A stretch of DNA of 46,259 nt from CATZDY01 sp045599035 (GTDB lineage Bacteria > Bacillota > Desulfotomaculia > Desulfotomaculales > Desulfocucumaceae): the NCBI GenBank assembly GCA_045599035.1, contig JAZRVI010000039.1:1-46259 (forward strand), written 5' to 3'. Shown piece by piece: positions 39,524 to 46,259 of this stretch; the stretch's first letter is position 1; each line of letters begins with the position of its first letter. The notes under the pieces are model-generated. The model made no database searches, was not told where the DNA came from, and worked only from the letters and a program-made list of their open reading frames with translations. The position numbers and the translations under genes are program-made.

Positions 39524-40606
39524 TTATTCAAAGCCCTTCAAATCAGAGGACAGATTTTTACTTAAGGCCAAAACCTTAAACAGGCTGCCCATACCTTCCG
39601 GCAAAATTAACTTTTTAACCAATAAGGTAGCCTTGAGGCGTTCTGCTTCCGGCAAGTCCTGAAGCATGGTCAAAATGCCCAGATTAAACAAAAATCTAGC
39701 CTGAGTACGATAACCGGAAACCGTCAAGCCAAGCTGCCGAGCCGCCCAGATTAAATAGGCAAAATCCACATGAGCCGTCAGATCAAAGCTGCCCGGATTT
39801 TCCAGCAGATTATCCACCAACTGGTGCTGATAATAACCCCGTAAACTGCCCTTTAAGCGACCTGGAGTATATAAATCCCGTCCACCATAATCAATGGATA
39901 AAATAAGCCCCTGTCTCAGATTTTTGGCCACTTCTTCCAGCCATTTTCGGGCAGCCTGATTAACTTCCACAACCTGCCCATCCTCCAGTTCTTCTTCCTG
40001 CAATAAAATATATTCCAGCAAAGCCGGATCAGAGACCTCGCCCCAGCTTTCCTGCAAGCTTCCATTCAGCATTTGCACATAACCTTCCCGCCAAATTCCA
40101 TCCTGCCAAACCAAGCGATGCACCGGAAAAGCATCCAGCAACTCATTGGAAAAAATTACACCCTTAAAGCCCGATATTTCCTGCAAGTCATCCAGCCAGC
40201 CCACTTCAAAAGCAGCCAGCTTTTCTTTTTGCAGCTGCTGCATGACCGGACTTTTTTCCCACAAATAATAGTGCAAAGCCCGAAAAGCCGTCTGGTGCTT
40301 TGCTTGCAGCCAGCTTAAAACATCCAGGCTTAATTTGCCGTCACCGCCCCCGGCTTCGATAACCTGCCAAGAATCCGGCTTGCCCAGTTTCAGCCAAACC
40401 TCGGCCAGTTGTTCGGCAATGGCTCGGCCAAAATAAACAGACACCGTCGGACTGGTATAAAAATCCCCTTCCCGGCCAATTTTAAGCTCATTCCGCATAT
40501 AATAGCCGCAGTCGGGATAGTACAAAGCCAAATCCATGTATTCGGCAAAGGTAATTAAACCCCGCCGAGCAATTTCTTCTTTAATTTTCCTGCTATATTC
40601 TGTCAT
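39524..40606 (-). CDS. MidA-family SAM-dependent methyltransferase
   Basis: A protein of about 360 residues related to MidA/NDUFAF7 class I methyltransferases. GLITFAEYMDLALYYPDCGYY at the N-terminus, FYTSPTVSVYFGRAIAEQL, and the SAM-binding VIEAGGGDGKLSLDVLSWL near residue 85-105 are diagnostic. In mitochondria the homologue methylates an Arg of complex I; the bacterial substrate is unknown. ATG 40606 follows GGAGAG; selB ends 14 bases upstream, so it is in the sel transcript. Confidence 0.85.
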   Translation of the reverse strand: MTEYSRKIKEEIARRGLITFAEYMDLALYYPDCGYYMRNELKIGREGDFYTSPTVSVYFGRAIAEQLAEVWLKLGKPDSWQVIEAGGGDGKLSLDVLSWLQAKHQTAFRALHYYLWEKSPVMQQLQKEKLAAFEVGWLDDLQEISGFKGVIFSNELLDAFPVHRLVWQDGIWREGYVQMLNGSLQESWGEVSDPALLEYILLQEEELEDGQVVEVNQAARKWLEEVAKNLRQGLILSIDYGGRDLYTPGRLKGSLRGYYQHQLVDNLLENPGSFDLTAHVDFAYLIWAARQLGLTVSGYRTQARFLFNLGILTMLQDLPEAERLKATLLVKKLILPEGMGSLFKVLALSKNLSSDLKGFE

Positions 40607-40620
40607 ATCCACTCTCCGCT

Positions 40621-42480
40621 TTAATAAGCTACCCGAACCTCACCCTGCCTCCGGGTAATTTTTTGCCGATCCAAATATTCCAACAAGGGAACCAGATATT
40701 TGCGGCTGGTCTGAAATAAATCCCTGGCTTCACCAACGGCTATAGTATCTTTTTCCTGCAAATAGGTCTGAACTTTTGTTTTGGCTTCGACTACCAGTTC
40801 CGGAGTTAAATAAAAATTATCGCCAATCTTAACCAGATGCCCCAAACGAATCAAATAATGCAGCATTTCCGGTTCCTGTTCCAAACCAACCTCCGCCAAA
40901 GCCGGCGGCTGAAATTGTCCAGCCTGAAAAGCCGCCCTGATTCGAGCTGCTTTCAGCCCTAATTCCGATTCGGGATTCAAGTGATAGCCTGGCAGGGTCA
41001 AAGCCTTTTCGGTCACCTGCAAACAACCTGCCTGTTGCCAGGTCTGCACCAATCGGGCAAATTTCTTCTGATTAACGCCCGGACAGATTTTCTGCCGAAC
41101 CTCTTCGCGAGGACAGCCTTCCCGCAGGGGAAACTGCTGCAAATAATCTTGCAGCATAAGCAAGGTTTGCTCCTGCCAAAATTGATATAATTCAGAAGCC
41201 AGATAATATTTGCTTTCAATAATTTTGAGCTGTTCCTTCTCAGCCAAATCAGCCAAAAGACTTTCCAAATCGGCCAATTCCAGCTTAATTTCCTCTTTAG
41301 TCAGCAGATCAGTTTGCTTTAGCAAAAATTGAAGCAACAGTTCTTCCGGAGTGCCTTTTTCCAAAACCTGTAGTTTTTCCAGCAAATCCACTTCGGAAGC
41401 CTTATGTTTCAAAGCTTGAGGATCCAAAACCTGTCCTCCGCCTATGGTTTTAACAGGAGAATAGGAACGAATTACCAGGCGATCTCCTTTGGCGGCAACC
41501 AACGGTTCTTCCAAAACCAGTTGAGCATAAACAACTTCTCCGCCTTTGGCGGACTGACCTTCCAGCCAGACAATTCGCCCCAAAACCTCAGCCGTACCCA
41601 AATGCACTCTAACCCGGGTACGGTTTTTAATCTCTTCGACTTCCTTTAGCAGACTTAATTTAACATCCAGACGATAAACCGCTTGAAAAGCCTGGGGAGC
41701 CGCCAAAACACTACCCCGGTTAATTTGATTTACTTCCAGGTCAGCCAGATTAACTGCAACCCGCTGTCCGGCCATCGCCTTTTCCACCTTTTGATTATGT
41801 ACCTGAACCGACCGCACCCGGCTGCTCAAGCCTTCCGGCAATACTTCCAGCATTTCGCCGGGTTTAATCGTGCCGCTGGCCAGAGTTCCGGTTACCACCG
41901 TACCAAAACCGGTAATACTAAAAACCCGGTCAATGGGCATACGCATGGTTCCAAAGGAAGAACGATCCTCCGTGGTCAAAGCCATCTCCCGCAGCAGCTT
42001 TTTGAGTTCCTCCAGACCTTGCCCGGTAACAGCAGAAGCTTCCACCAAAGGAGCCTCAGATAAAAAGGTTCCCTTCAAAAACTCCTGCACTTCCTCCCGA
42101 ACCATCTCCAGCCAATCTTCTTCCACCAAGTCTACTTTGGTTAAAACTACAATCCCCTTTTTAATTTGCAGAAACCGCAAAATGTCCAAATGTTCTTTAG
42201 TTTGAGGCATAATGCCTTCGTCTGCCGCAATAACCAGCAAAACCAAATCCATGCCGCCCGCTCCGGCCAGCATATTTTTAATAAACTTTTCATGCCCCGG
42301 TACATCCACCAGCCCAATTTTTAAATCCCCCAAGTCCAGGGAAGCAAAGCCTAATTCAATGGAAATGCCTCTTTCCTTTTCGGCTTTCAGGCGATCCGTT
42401 TCAATTCCGGTCAGAGCCTTAATCAGGCTGGTTTTGCCATGATCCACATGACCAGCAGTACCCACGATAATATGTTTCAT
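40621..42480 (-). CDS. selB: Selenocysteine-specific elongation factor SelB
   Basis: About 619 residues. G domain GTAGHVDHGKTSL, DVPGHEKF, TKVDL; EF-Tu-like domains 2-3; and C-terminal winged helices (about 380-619) that bind the SECIS hairpin. It delivers Sec-tRNA to UGA codons. ATG 42480 was preferred to an upstream frame. It is directly downstream of selA. No SECIS-containing selenoprotein gene was recognised in this window. Confidence 0.95.
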   Translation of the reverse strand: MKHIIVGTAGHVDHGKTSLIKALTGIETDRLKAEKERGISIELGFASLDLGDLKIGLVDVPGHEKFIKNMLAGAGGMDLVLLVIAADEGIMPQTKEHLDILRFLQIKKGIVVLTKVDLVEEDWLEMVREEVQEFLKGTFLSEAPLVEASAVTGQGLEELKKLLREMALTTEDRSSFGTMRMPIDRVFSITGFGTVVTGTLASGTIKPGEMLEVLPEGLSSRVRSVQVHNQKVEKAMAGQRVAVNLADLEVNQINRGSVLAAPQAFQAVYRLDVKLSLLKEVEEIKNRTRVRVHLGTAEVLGRIVWLEGQSAKGGEVVYAQLVLEEPLVAAKGDRLVIRSYSPVKTIGGGQVLDPQALKHKASEVDLLEKLQVLEKGTPEELLLQFLLKQTDLLTKEEIKLELADLESLLADLAEKEQLKIIESKYYLASELYQFWQEQTLLMLQDYLQQFPLREGCPREEVRQKICPGVNQKKFARLVQTWQQAGCLQVTEKALTLPGYHLNPESELGLKAARIRAAFQAGQFQPPALAEVGLEQEPEMLHYLIRLGHLVKIGDNFYLTPELVVEAKTKVQTYLQEKDTIAVGEARDLFQTSRKYLVPLLEYLDRQKITRRQGEVRVAY

Positions 42481-42496
42481 TGAGTGCACCCCCAGC

Positions 42497-43879
42497 CTAA
42501 AGCAAAATATGAGCCAAAGTCTGGCTGAGCAGGGCTTCTTCTTCAGGCAGAATCGTCCGCAGATCCAACCACAGGTGATTATCCCGCACTACTCCCAAAA
42601 CCGCTGGCCGCCCCAGCCGCAGCTTTTCGGCCAGCGAATCCACGGCCAGCTCCAAAGGCTGTATGCCAATTAAGGTTGAAGGTAATTGAGCAGTAGGCAT
42701 GGCTCCACCTCCCACCAGAGAAAACCCGGCTTCCAGGGTAATGTGAGCTTTTCCGGCCAGTTTCCGGCTTAAAGCCTGCTGCAAGTTGCTTGCCCGCCTT
42801 TGCAGCTCTGCCGGATCAGTTTTTAACATTCTTAAAACCGGCACATTTTGCAAAGCCTGTTCCTTATCCAAATATTCCCGTAAAGTAGCTTCCAAAGCAG
42901 CTAAAGTCAATTTATCAATTCGCAAAGCCCGATTCAACGGATTTTTCTGCATGGCCGCAACCAGATCCCGCCTGCCGACAATAATCCCGGCCTGAGAACC
43001 GCCCAAAAGCTTATCCCCGGAAAAAGTTACGACATCAGCTCCAGCCTGCAAAACCTGTTGAACTGTAGGTTCAGCGGGCAGACCAAAAGGCTCCATATTA
43101 ATTAAAAAGCCGCTGCCCAAATCACTCATTACCGGAATTTCATGCTCCCGGCCAATTTGAACAATTTCTTCAATTTCAATATCTCGATGAAAGCCAATGA
43201 TTCGATAATTGCTCATATGCACATGCAAAAGCAAAGCGGTATTGTCATTAATAGCTGTTTGATAGTCCTGAGGATGAGTTTTGTTAGTGGTTCCGACCTC
43301 CACTAAATGGCAACTGCTTTGCTCCATAATTTCTGGAATTCGGAAGGAACCGCCAATTTCCACCAGTTGCCCCCGGGACACAATGACTTCCCGGCCTTTA
43401 CCCAGGGTATTCAAAGCCAAAAAGACGGCTGCCGCATTATTATTAACCACCAGGGCTGCTTCTGCTCCGGTCAATTTTTGCAAAAGCTCCTCAACTAAAG
43501 AATAACGAGTCCCCCTTTGACCGGCGGCCAAATCAAATTCCAGATTGCAATAACCGGAAGCCGCCCTTTGGACAGCCTGGATCGCCGATTCCGCCAAAAC
43601 CGCCCGTCCCAAATTGGTATGCAAAATTACTCCGGTGGCATTCAGTACCCGCCGCAGATTAGGCTGGGTTTGAAGCAACAAAATTTCCTGACTCTTTTCC
43701 AAAGTAAGCTTTAAAAAATCCGGATTTTGCGGTTCCCAGCCCGATTTAAGCTGTTGACGCAGCTCGGTCAAAGCCCGCCGAACCGCTTCCCGAACTATTT
43801 CCCGCCCCCAAGGGATTTCTTCCATTTTAGCCAAAACCTCATCTACTGCCGGCAATAAGCGAAAAAGCTCTTGTTTCAT
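42497..43879 (-). CDS. selA: L-seryl-tRNA(Sec) selenium transferase SelA
   Basis: PLP enzyme converting Ser-tRNA(Sec) to Sec-tRNA(Sec) with selenophosphate. About 460 residues, N-terminal LRRVLNATGVILHTNLGRA, PLP lysine in TFSGDKLLGG, and C-terminal VGGGAMPT. ATG 43879 behind GGAGAG is the supported start; the frame upstream overlaps menG. selA and selB are adjacent, but selD and the tRNA-Sec gene are not within the window. Confidence 0.95.
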   Translation of the reverse strand: MKQELFRLLPAVDEVLAKMEEIPWGREIVREAVRRALTELRQQLKSGWEPQNPDFLKLTLEKSQEILLLQTQPNLRRVLNATGVILHTNLGRAVLAESAIQAVQRAASGYCNLEFDLAAGQRGTRYSLVEELLQKLTGAEAALVVNNNAAAVFLALNTLGKGREVIVSRGQLVEIGGSFRIPEIMEQSSCHLVEVGTTNKTHPQDYQTAINDNTALLLHVHMSNYRIIGFHRDIEIEEIVQIGREHEIPVMSDLGSGFLINMEPFGLPAEPTVQQVLQAGADVVTFSGDKLLGGSQAGIIVGRRDLVAAMQKNPLNRALRIDKLTLAALEATLREYLDKEQALQNVPVLRMLKTDPAELQRRASNLQQALSRKLAGKAHITLEAGFSLVGGGAMPTAQLPSTLIGIQPLELAVDSLAEKLRLGRPAVLGVVRDNHLWLDLRTILPEEEALLSQTLAHILL

Positions 43880-43895
43880 TTTCTTCTCTCCATTT

Positions 43896-44627
43896 TTAGG
43901 TCTGCGGAACAATTCCGACATGAACGGTGGCAATCCCGCCGGTCAGCTCATAATAAACCGCATTCTCCAAACCTTCCTCCACAAACAAATCCCGAATAAC
44001 CGCCTGGTGGGTAAATTCTTGAACGGATTGAGACAAATAATTATAAGGTCCCTTGCGGCCAATGCCTATCTTGCCCAAAACAGGCAGAATATAATGCAAA
44101 TAAAAATGATAGAGCTGCTTAAAAACCGGAGCAGAAGGCTTGGAAAATTCCAAATTAATAACCCGACCGCCCGGCTTGACCACCCGTTTCATTTCCTGAA
44201 TGGTCTTGCGGACATCCGGCACATTCCGCAGGGCAAAAGCAATGGTACAGCAATCAAAGCTATCCTCAGCAAAGGGAAGATCAATGGCATTGCCCTGCAC
44301 CAGCTCAATACAGTTGGCATAAGGAGTTTTGGCAATATTTTTTTGGGCAACCTCCAGCATATTTTCACAAAAATCCAGACCAATCACTCGTCCCTGATTT
44401 TGCATATACCTGGCCAGCTCCAAACTCAGCATTCCGGTACCGCAGCAAATATCCAAAACCTCCTGCCCCGGCTTCAGACCGCTTTTGGCGACCGCAAAAC
44501 GCCGCCAATATTTATCCCGGTTAAAGCTCAAGGTAGTGTTTAAAACATCATATTTTTTGGCAATCCCGGAAAATATATTATGCACATATTCTTCCTTATT
44601 TTTGTATTCCTTGGGTATATCAACCAT
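43896..44627 (-). CDS. menG: Demethylmenaquinone methyltransferase
   Basis: UbiE/MenG class I methyltransferase, 243 residues, last step of menaquinone synthesis. SAM motif VLDICCGTGMLSLELARY, the N-terminal IFSGIAKKYDVLNTTLSFNRDKYWRR, and the NVPDVRKTIQEMKRVVKPGG region are typical. Its ATG overlaps the stop of the HepS-like gene by 8 bases, so the two are coupled. Implies a respiratory quinone, though other men genes are not in view. Confidence 0.93.
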   Translation of the reverse strand: MVDIPKEYKNKEEYVHNIFSGIAKKYDVLNTTLSFNRDKYWRRFAVAKSGLKPGQEVLDICCGTGMLSLELARYMQNQGRVIGLDFCENMLEVAQKNIAKTPYANCIELVQGNAIDLPFAEDSFDCCTIAFALRNVPDVRKTIQEMKRVVKPGGRVINLEFSKPSAPVFKQLYHFYLHYILPVLGKIGIGRKGPYNYLSQSVQEFTHQAVIRDLFVEEGLENAVYYELTGGIATVHVGIVPQT

Positions 44628-45363
44628 TTTTACTTTCCTCTCCGCTCATTTTCTCCAGCAAATTTTCCAATAACCGCTGATTTTCTCCCGAAGGCAGATT
44701 TTTCAAGATTTGCTTAATTTCTAACCAGTAGGCTTTAAGCTGTTCAAAAGTATACCCCATTTTTTTTAAACCTAAAAAACGCCCCAGGCTAAAGCCAAAA
44801 AGCCGCCAATGCTTTTGTTCGGCTTCATTGGCTCCGGTCAGATACGAGCCTAAACAACAGGCTTCCCCCAACAAAGCTCCGGCTTCGCCCTCGGCAATCT
44901 TCAAATCCAGTTCAAAATCTCTCTCCTGATTCAGCAAACGCCACAGGCTGGCTTCGTTAATTTGGCACAAAACCTGAGATAAAGGCTCCAAAAATCTGGC
45001 CAGACCGGAGCGGCACAAACTGAGGAAAAAGCAGCTGCATAAATAATCCCCAGCTAAAACCGGATACTGGAAGGATTTTTTGGGTTCCTGATGGGCTTTT
45101 TCTTCTTCCAAAACCTCTTTATGAATCGAAAAGCCTATGTAAATATATTGAATAACCGCAGCCAAAGAAACTATTTGCTGGTTTAAAGAGCCATAAGACT
45201 TAGCTGCCAGCAAAACCAGAAAAGGATGCAGATTATTACAAAAATTGGCTTTTTCCAAATCCACCAATTCCTTTAAATTGCCGGATTTAAGCCGCAATAA
45301 TTTTTCGATTTCCTGATTGACCAGCCCCAAATACTTGTTGATCTCGTTTGCATATTCGGTCAT
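44620..45363 (-). CDS. HepS-like prenyl-diphosphate-synthase homologue lacking Asp-rich motifs
   Basis: A 247-residue all-helical protein. The segment FSIHKEVLEEEK ... QYPVLAGDYLCSCFFLSL aligns by pattern with the region around the first Asp-rich motif of polyprenyl synthases, but DDxxD has become HKEVLEE. The second motif region (FGFSLGRFLGLKKMGY) also lacks Asp. VLAGDY followed by an aromatic/Ser stretch is typical of HepS, the small non-catalytic subunit of heptaprenyl diphosphate synthase. In Bacillus hepS-menG-hepT form one operon; here this gene precedes menG but selA takes the place of hepT. ATG behind GGGAAGG. Confidence 0.6.
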   Translation of the reverse strand: MTEYANEINKYLGLVNQEIEKLLRLKSGNLKELVDLEKANFCNNLHPFLVLLAAKSYGSLNQQIVSLAAVIQYIYIGFSIHKEVLEEEKAHQEPKKSFQYPVLAGDYLCSCFFLSLCRSGLARFLEPLSQVLCQINEASLWRLLNQERDFELDLKIAEGEAGALLGEACCLGSYLTGANEAEQKHWRLFGFSLGRFLGLKKMGYTFEQLKAYWLEIKQILKNLPSGENQRLLENLLEKMSGEESKNG

Positions 45364-45426
45364 AAAAACCTTCCCGTCTCATTCAATTTTGGTTATGTAT
45401 TCGTCTTTCAAAGCTGAATTCCTGCT

Positions 45427-45474
45427 CATATAATAAGCCCTGCTATTCTGGTTTTAAGAGAACAGCAGGGCTCA
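45427..45474 (-). terminator. Terminator-like hairpin after speD
   Basis: Stem AGCCCTGCT/AGCAGGGCT (45436-45444 with 45464-45472), about 40 bases after the speD stop. The downstream T content is modest (TTATTATATG). Confidence 0.65.
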
Positions 45475-45512
45475 CTTATAATTATCAGACCGGGTACTAA
45501 TAAATATCCCTC

Positions 45513-45902
45513 CTATTGATTGACCGCAGCCTTTGGAACGAGTTTATCCGGGAAAACACCTCGTTTTACTTCCTTGGCTTCAATTGAATCAGCCTGGAAA
45601 CCTTTTACCAGATAATCACAGGCATCCCAAGGATCCACCTTTTCCCCACAGGTAAAAACGTCAACTGCCGCATAGCCTAATTCCGGCCAGGTATGAATGG
45701 CCAGATGGGATTCAGAAATAACTACCACCCCGCTCACTCCTTGGGGGCTAAACTTGTGAAAGACACATTCACGAATTTCCGCTCCGGACTCTAAAGCTGC
45801 ATTTACCATCGTTTTTTCTACTTTTTCAATATCATTTAAAACTTCAAAATCACACCCAAAAATTTCGGCCAGAACATGACGTCCCAGTTGTTTCATAGAC
45901 AT
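45513..45902 (-). CDS. speD: S-adenosylmethionine decarboxylase proenzyme (short SpeH type)
   Basis: A 129-residue pyruvoyl enzyme that makes decarboxylated SAM for spermidine synthesis. Autocleavage lies at Glu64-Ser65 in VISESHLAIHTWPELGY, with His70 and Cys85 (VFTCG) as further catalytic residues. Counting from the second ATG (residue 3) gives Ser63/His68/Cys83, the T. maritima numbering. The first ATG at 45902 fits the AAGGGGGA site better. It has its own promoter and terminator and no speE beside it. Confidence 0.92.
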   Translation of the reverse strand: MSMKQLGRHVLAEIFGCDFEVLNDIEKVEKTMVNAALESGAEIRECVFHKFSPQGVSGVVVISESHLAIHTWPELGYAAVDVFTCGEKVDPWDACDYLVKGFQADSIEAKEVKRGVFPDKLVPKAAVNQ

Positions 45903-45962
45903 TATCTTCCCCCTTTAAGTCAGTATGATAAAGACTTGTCCCCAAAAACCAAGCCACTATTC

Positions 45963-45990
45963 ATTCTAACACACAATTTGGAATTGTCAA
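45963..45990 (-). promoter_or_regulatory. speD promoter
   Basis: TTGACA, 16 bases, TAGAAT on the minus strand, with about 60 bases to the speD start. Confidence 0.75.
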
Positions 45991-46114
45991 TAATTTTTGT
46001 TTCAGAAAAGTTGTTTCCAGGCTCGAAAGCCCCACTGCCAGCCAAATTGAAAACGGCTTTTCCGCTTGCAGCAGAAAGCTGTTTTGGCTTTAACACGCTG
46101 TGAGCAAGAAATCC

Positions 46115-46145
46115 CCCGCCTCTATAGGTGGCGGGATGAATTGCG
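46115..46145 (+). repeat. IS200/IS605-end-like palindrome at the window edge
   Basis: Hairpin CCCGCC/GGCGGG (46115-46120 with 46130-46135), loop TCTATAGGT, then ATGAATTGCG. It is nearly identical to the minus-strand palindrome at 34162-34190. Downstream (46164-46224) three mutually complementary segments can form alternative hairpins. An element may continue beyond the window; 46020-46114 has nothing recognisable. Confidence 0.5.
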
Positions 46146-46259
46146 ATAAACACCAGGGCAACAGCATTTAACTTTTTTGAAAAGCTAAATGCACCTCCCA
46201 AAAGCGATTCAGGTGACATTTAGCACTTTTATCTAAGATTGTGGCTCGCAAAGCGTGAA

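Noticed and set aside
43920..44543. 207-codon plus-strand frame
   Set aside because: Antisense shadow of menG, no ribosome site, no recognisable motif.
45364..45512. Searched for a tRNA-Sec gene near selA/selB
   Set aside because: No long-acceptor tRNA with a TCA anticodon; only a terminator-like hairpin is there.
45920..46219. 99-codon minus-strand frame at the right edge
   Set aside because: It reads straight through the palindrome at 46115-46135 and the speD promoter; no ribosome site.
1..46259. CRISPR array or phage region
   Set aside because: No regularly spaced repeats and no phage structural, cas or integrase genes; the single tyrosine recombinase is XerC in its conserved cluster.

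Overview
The window looks like a chromosomal segment of an anaerobic, moderately AT-rich Firmicute of the class Clostridia. The markers are CodY, HslUV, a CarD-family regulator, TrmFO, a tepA-ylzJ pair (in Bacillus these precede spoIIIE), a serine T-box, electron-bifurcating NfnAB, FchA plus FolD, the selenocysteine genes selA and selB, and a surface protein with S-layer-homology (SLH) domains. Most genes lie on the minus strand. No phage, integron or CRISPR array is visible, and no intact transposase gene. Genus-level assignment is not possible from sequence reading alone.

Layout. 1-310: two consensus promoters firing leftward out of the window. 311-1006: two small unknown genes. 1052-5179: C1/redox block (fchA, folD, nfnB, nfnA), with a duplicated nfnA start region. 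5255-5836: palindromic intergenic region. 5837-7276: gltX on the plus strand. 7315-10333: orphan SIMIBI GTPase, serA under a Ser (AGC) T-box, tRNA-Gly. 10410-12087: citrate synthase and two tRNA-Ser genes. 12306-12500: strong promoter followed by a structured RNA-like segment. 12560-13841: dual-cysteine pyridoxal kinase and ybaK. 13882-17497: membrane PP2C phosphatase with an Ig-like exterior, ispF, ispD, carD. 17633-25919: the classic dprA-topA-trmFO-xerC-hslV-hslU-codY cluster. 25990-27515: small proteins, a UPF0756 membrane protein and a GNAT-like protein.

27562-34520 is the most interesting part. A promoter and a compact cobalamin-riboswitch-like leader with its own terminator precede a five-gene minus-strand operon: (1) a secreted alpha/alpha-toroid protein with three SLH domains, (2) a DUF4430 lipoprotein, (3) EcfT, (4) a double-ATPase EcfA, (5) a long ECF S component. 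The toroid plus the DUF4430 domain are the two halves of animal transcobalamin/intrinsic factor, here encoded as two surface proteins next to an importer. I infer a B12-regulated cell-surface cobalamin capture and import system.

34566-45902: ylzJ-like, tepA, secF, secD, yajC, tgt, a MidA-like methyltransferase, selB, selA, menG, a HepS-like degenerate prenyl synthase and speD. The window ends in a palindromic repeat related to one inserted in the cobalamin leader. These repeats look like ends of IS200/IS605-family elements without their transposase.
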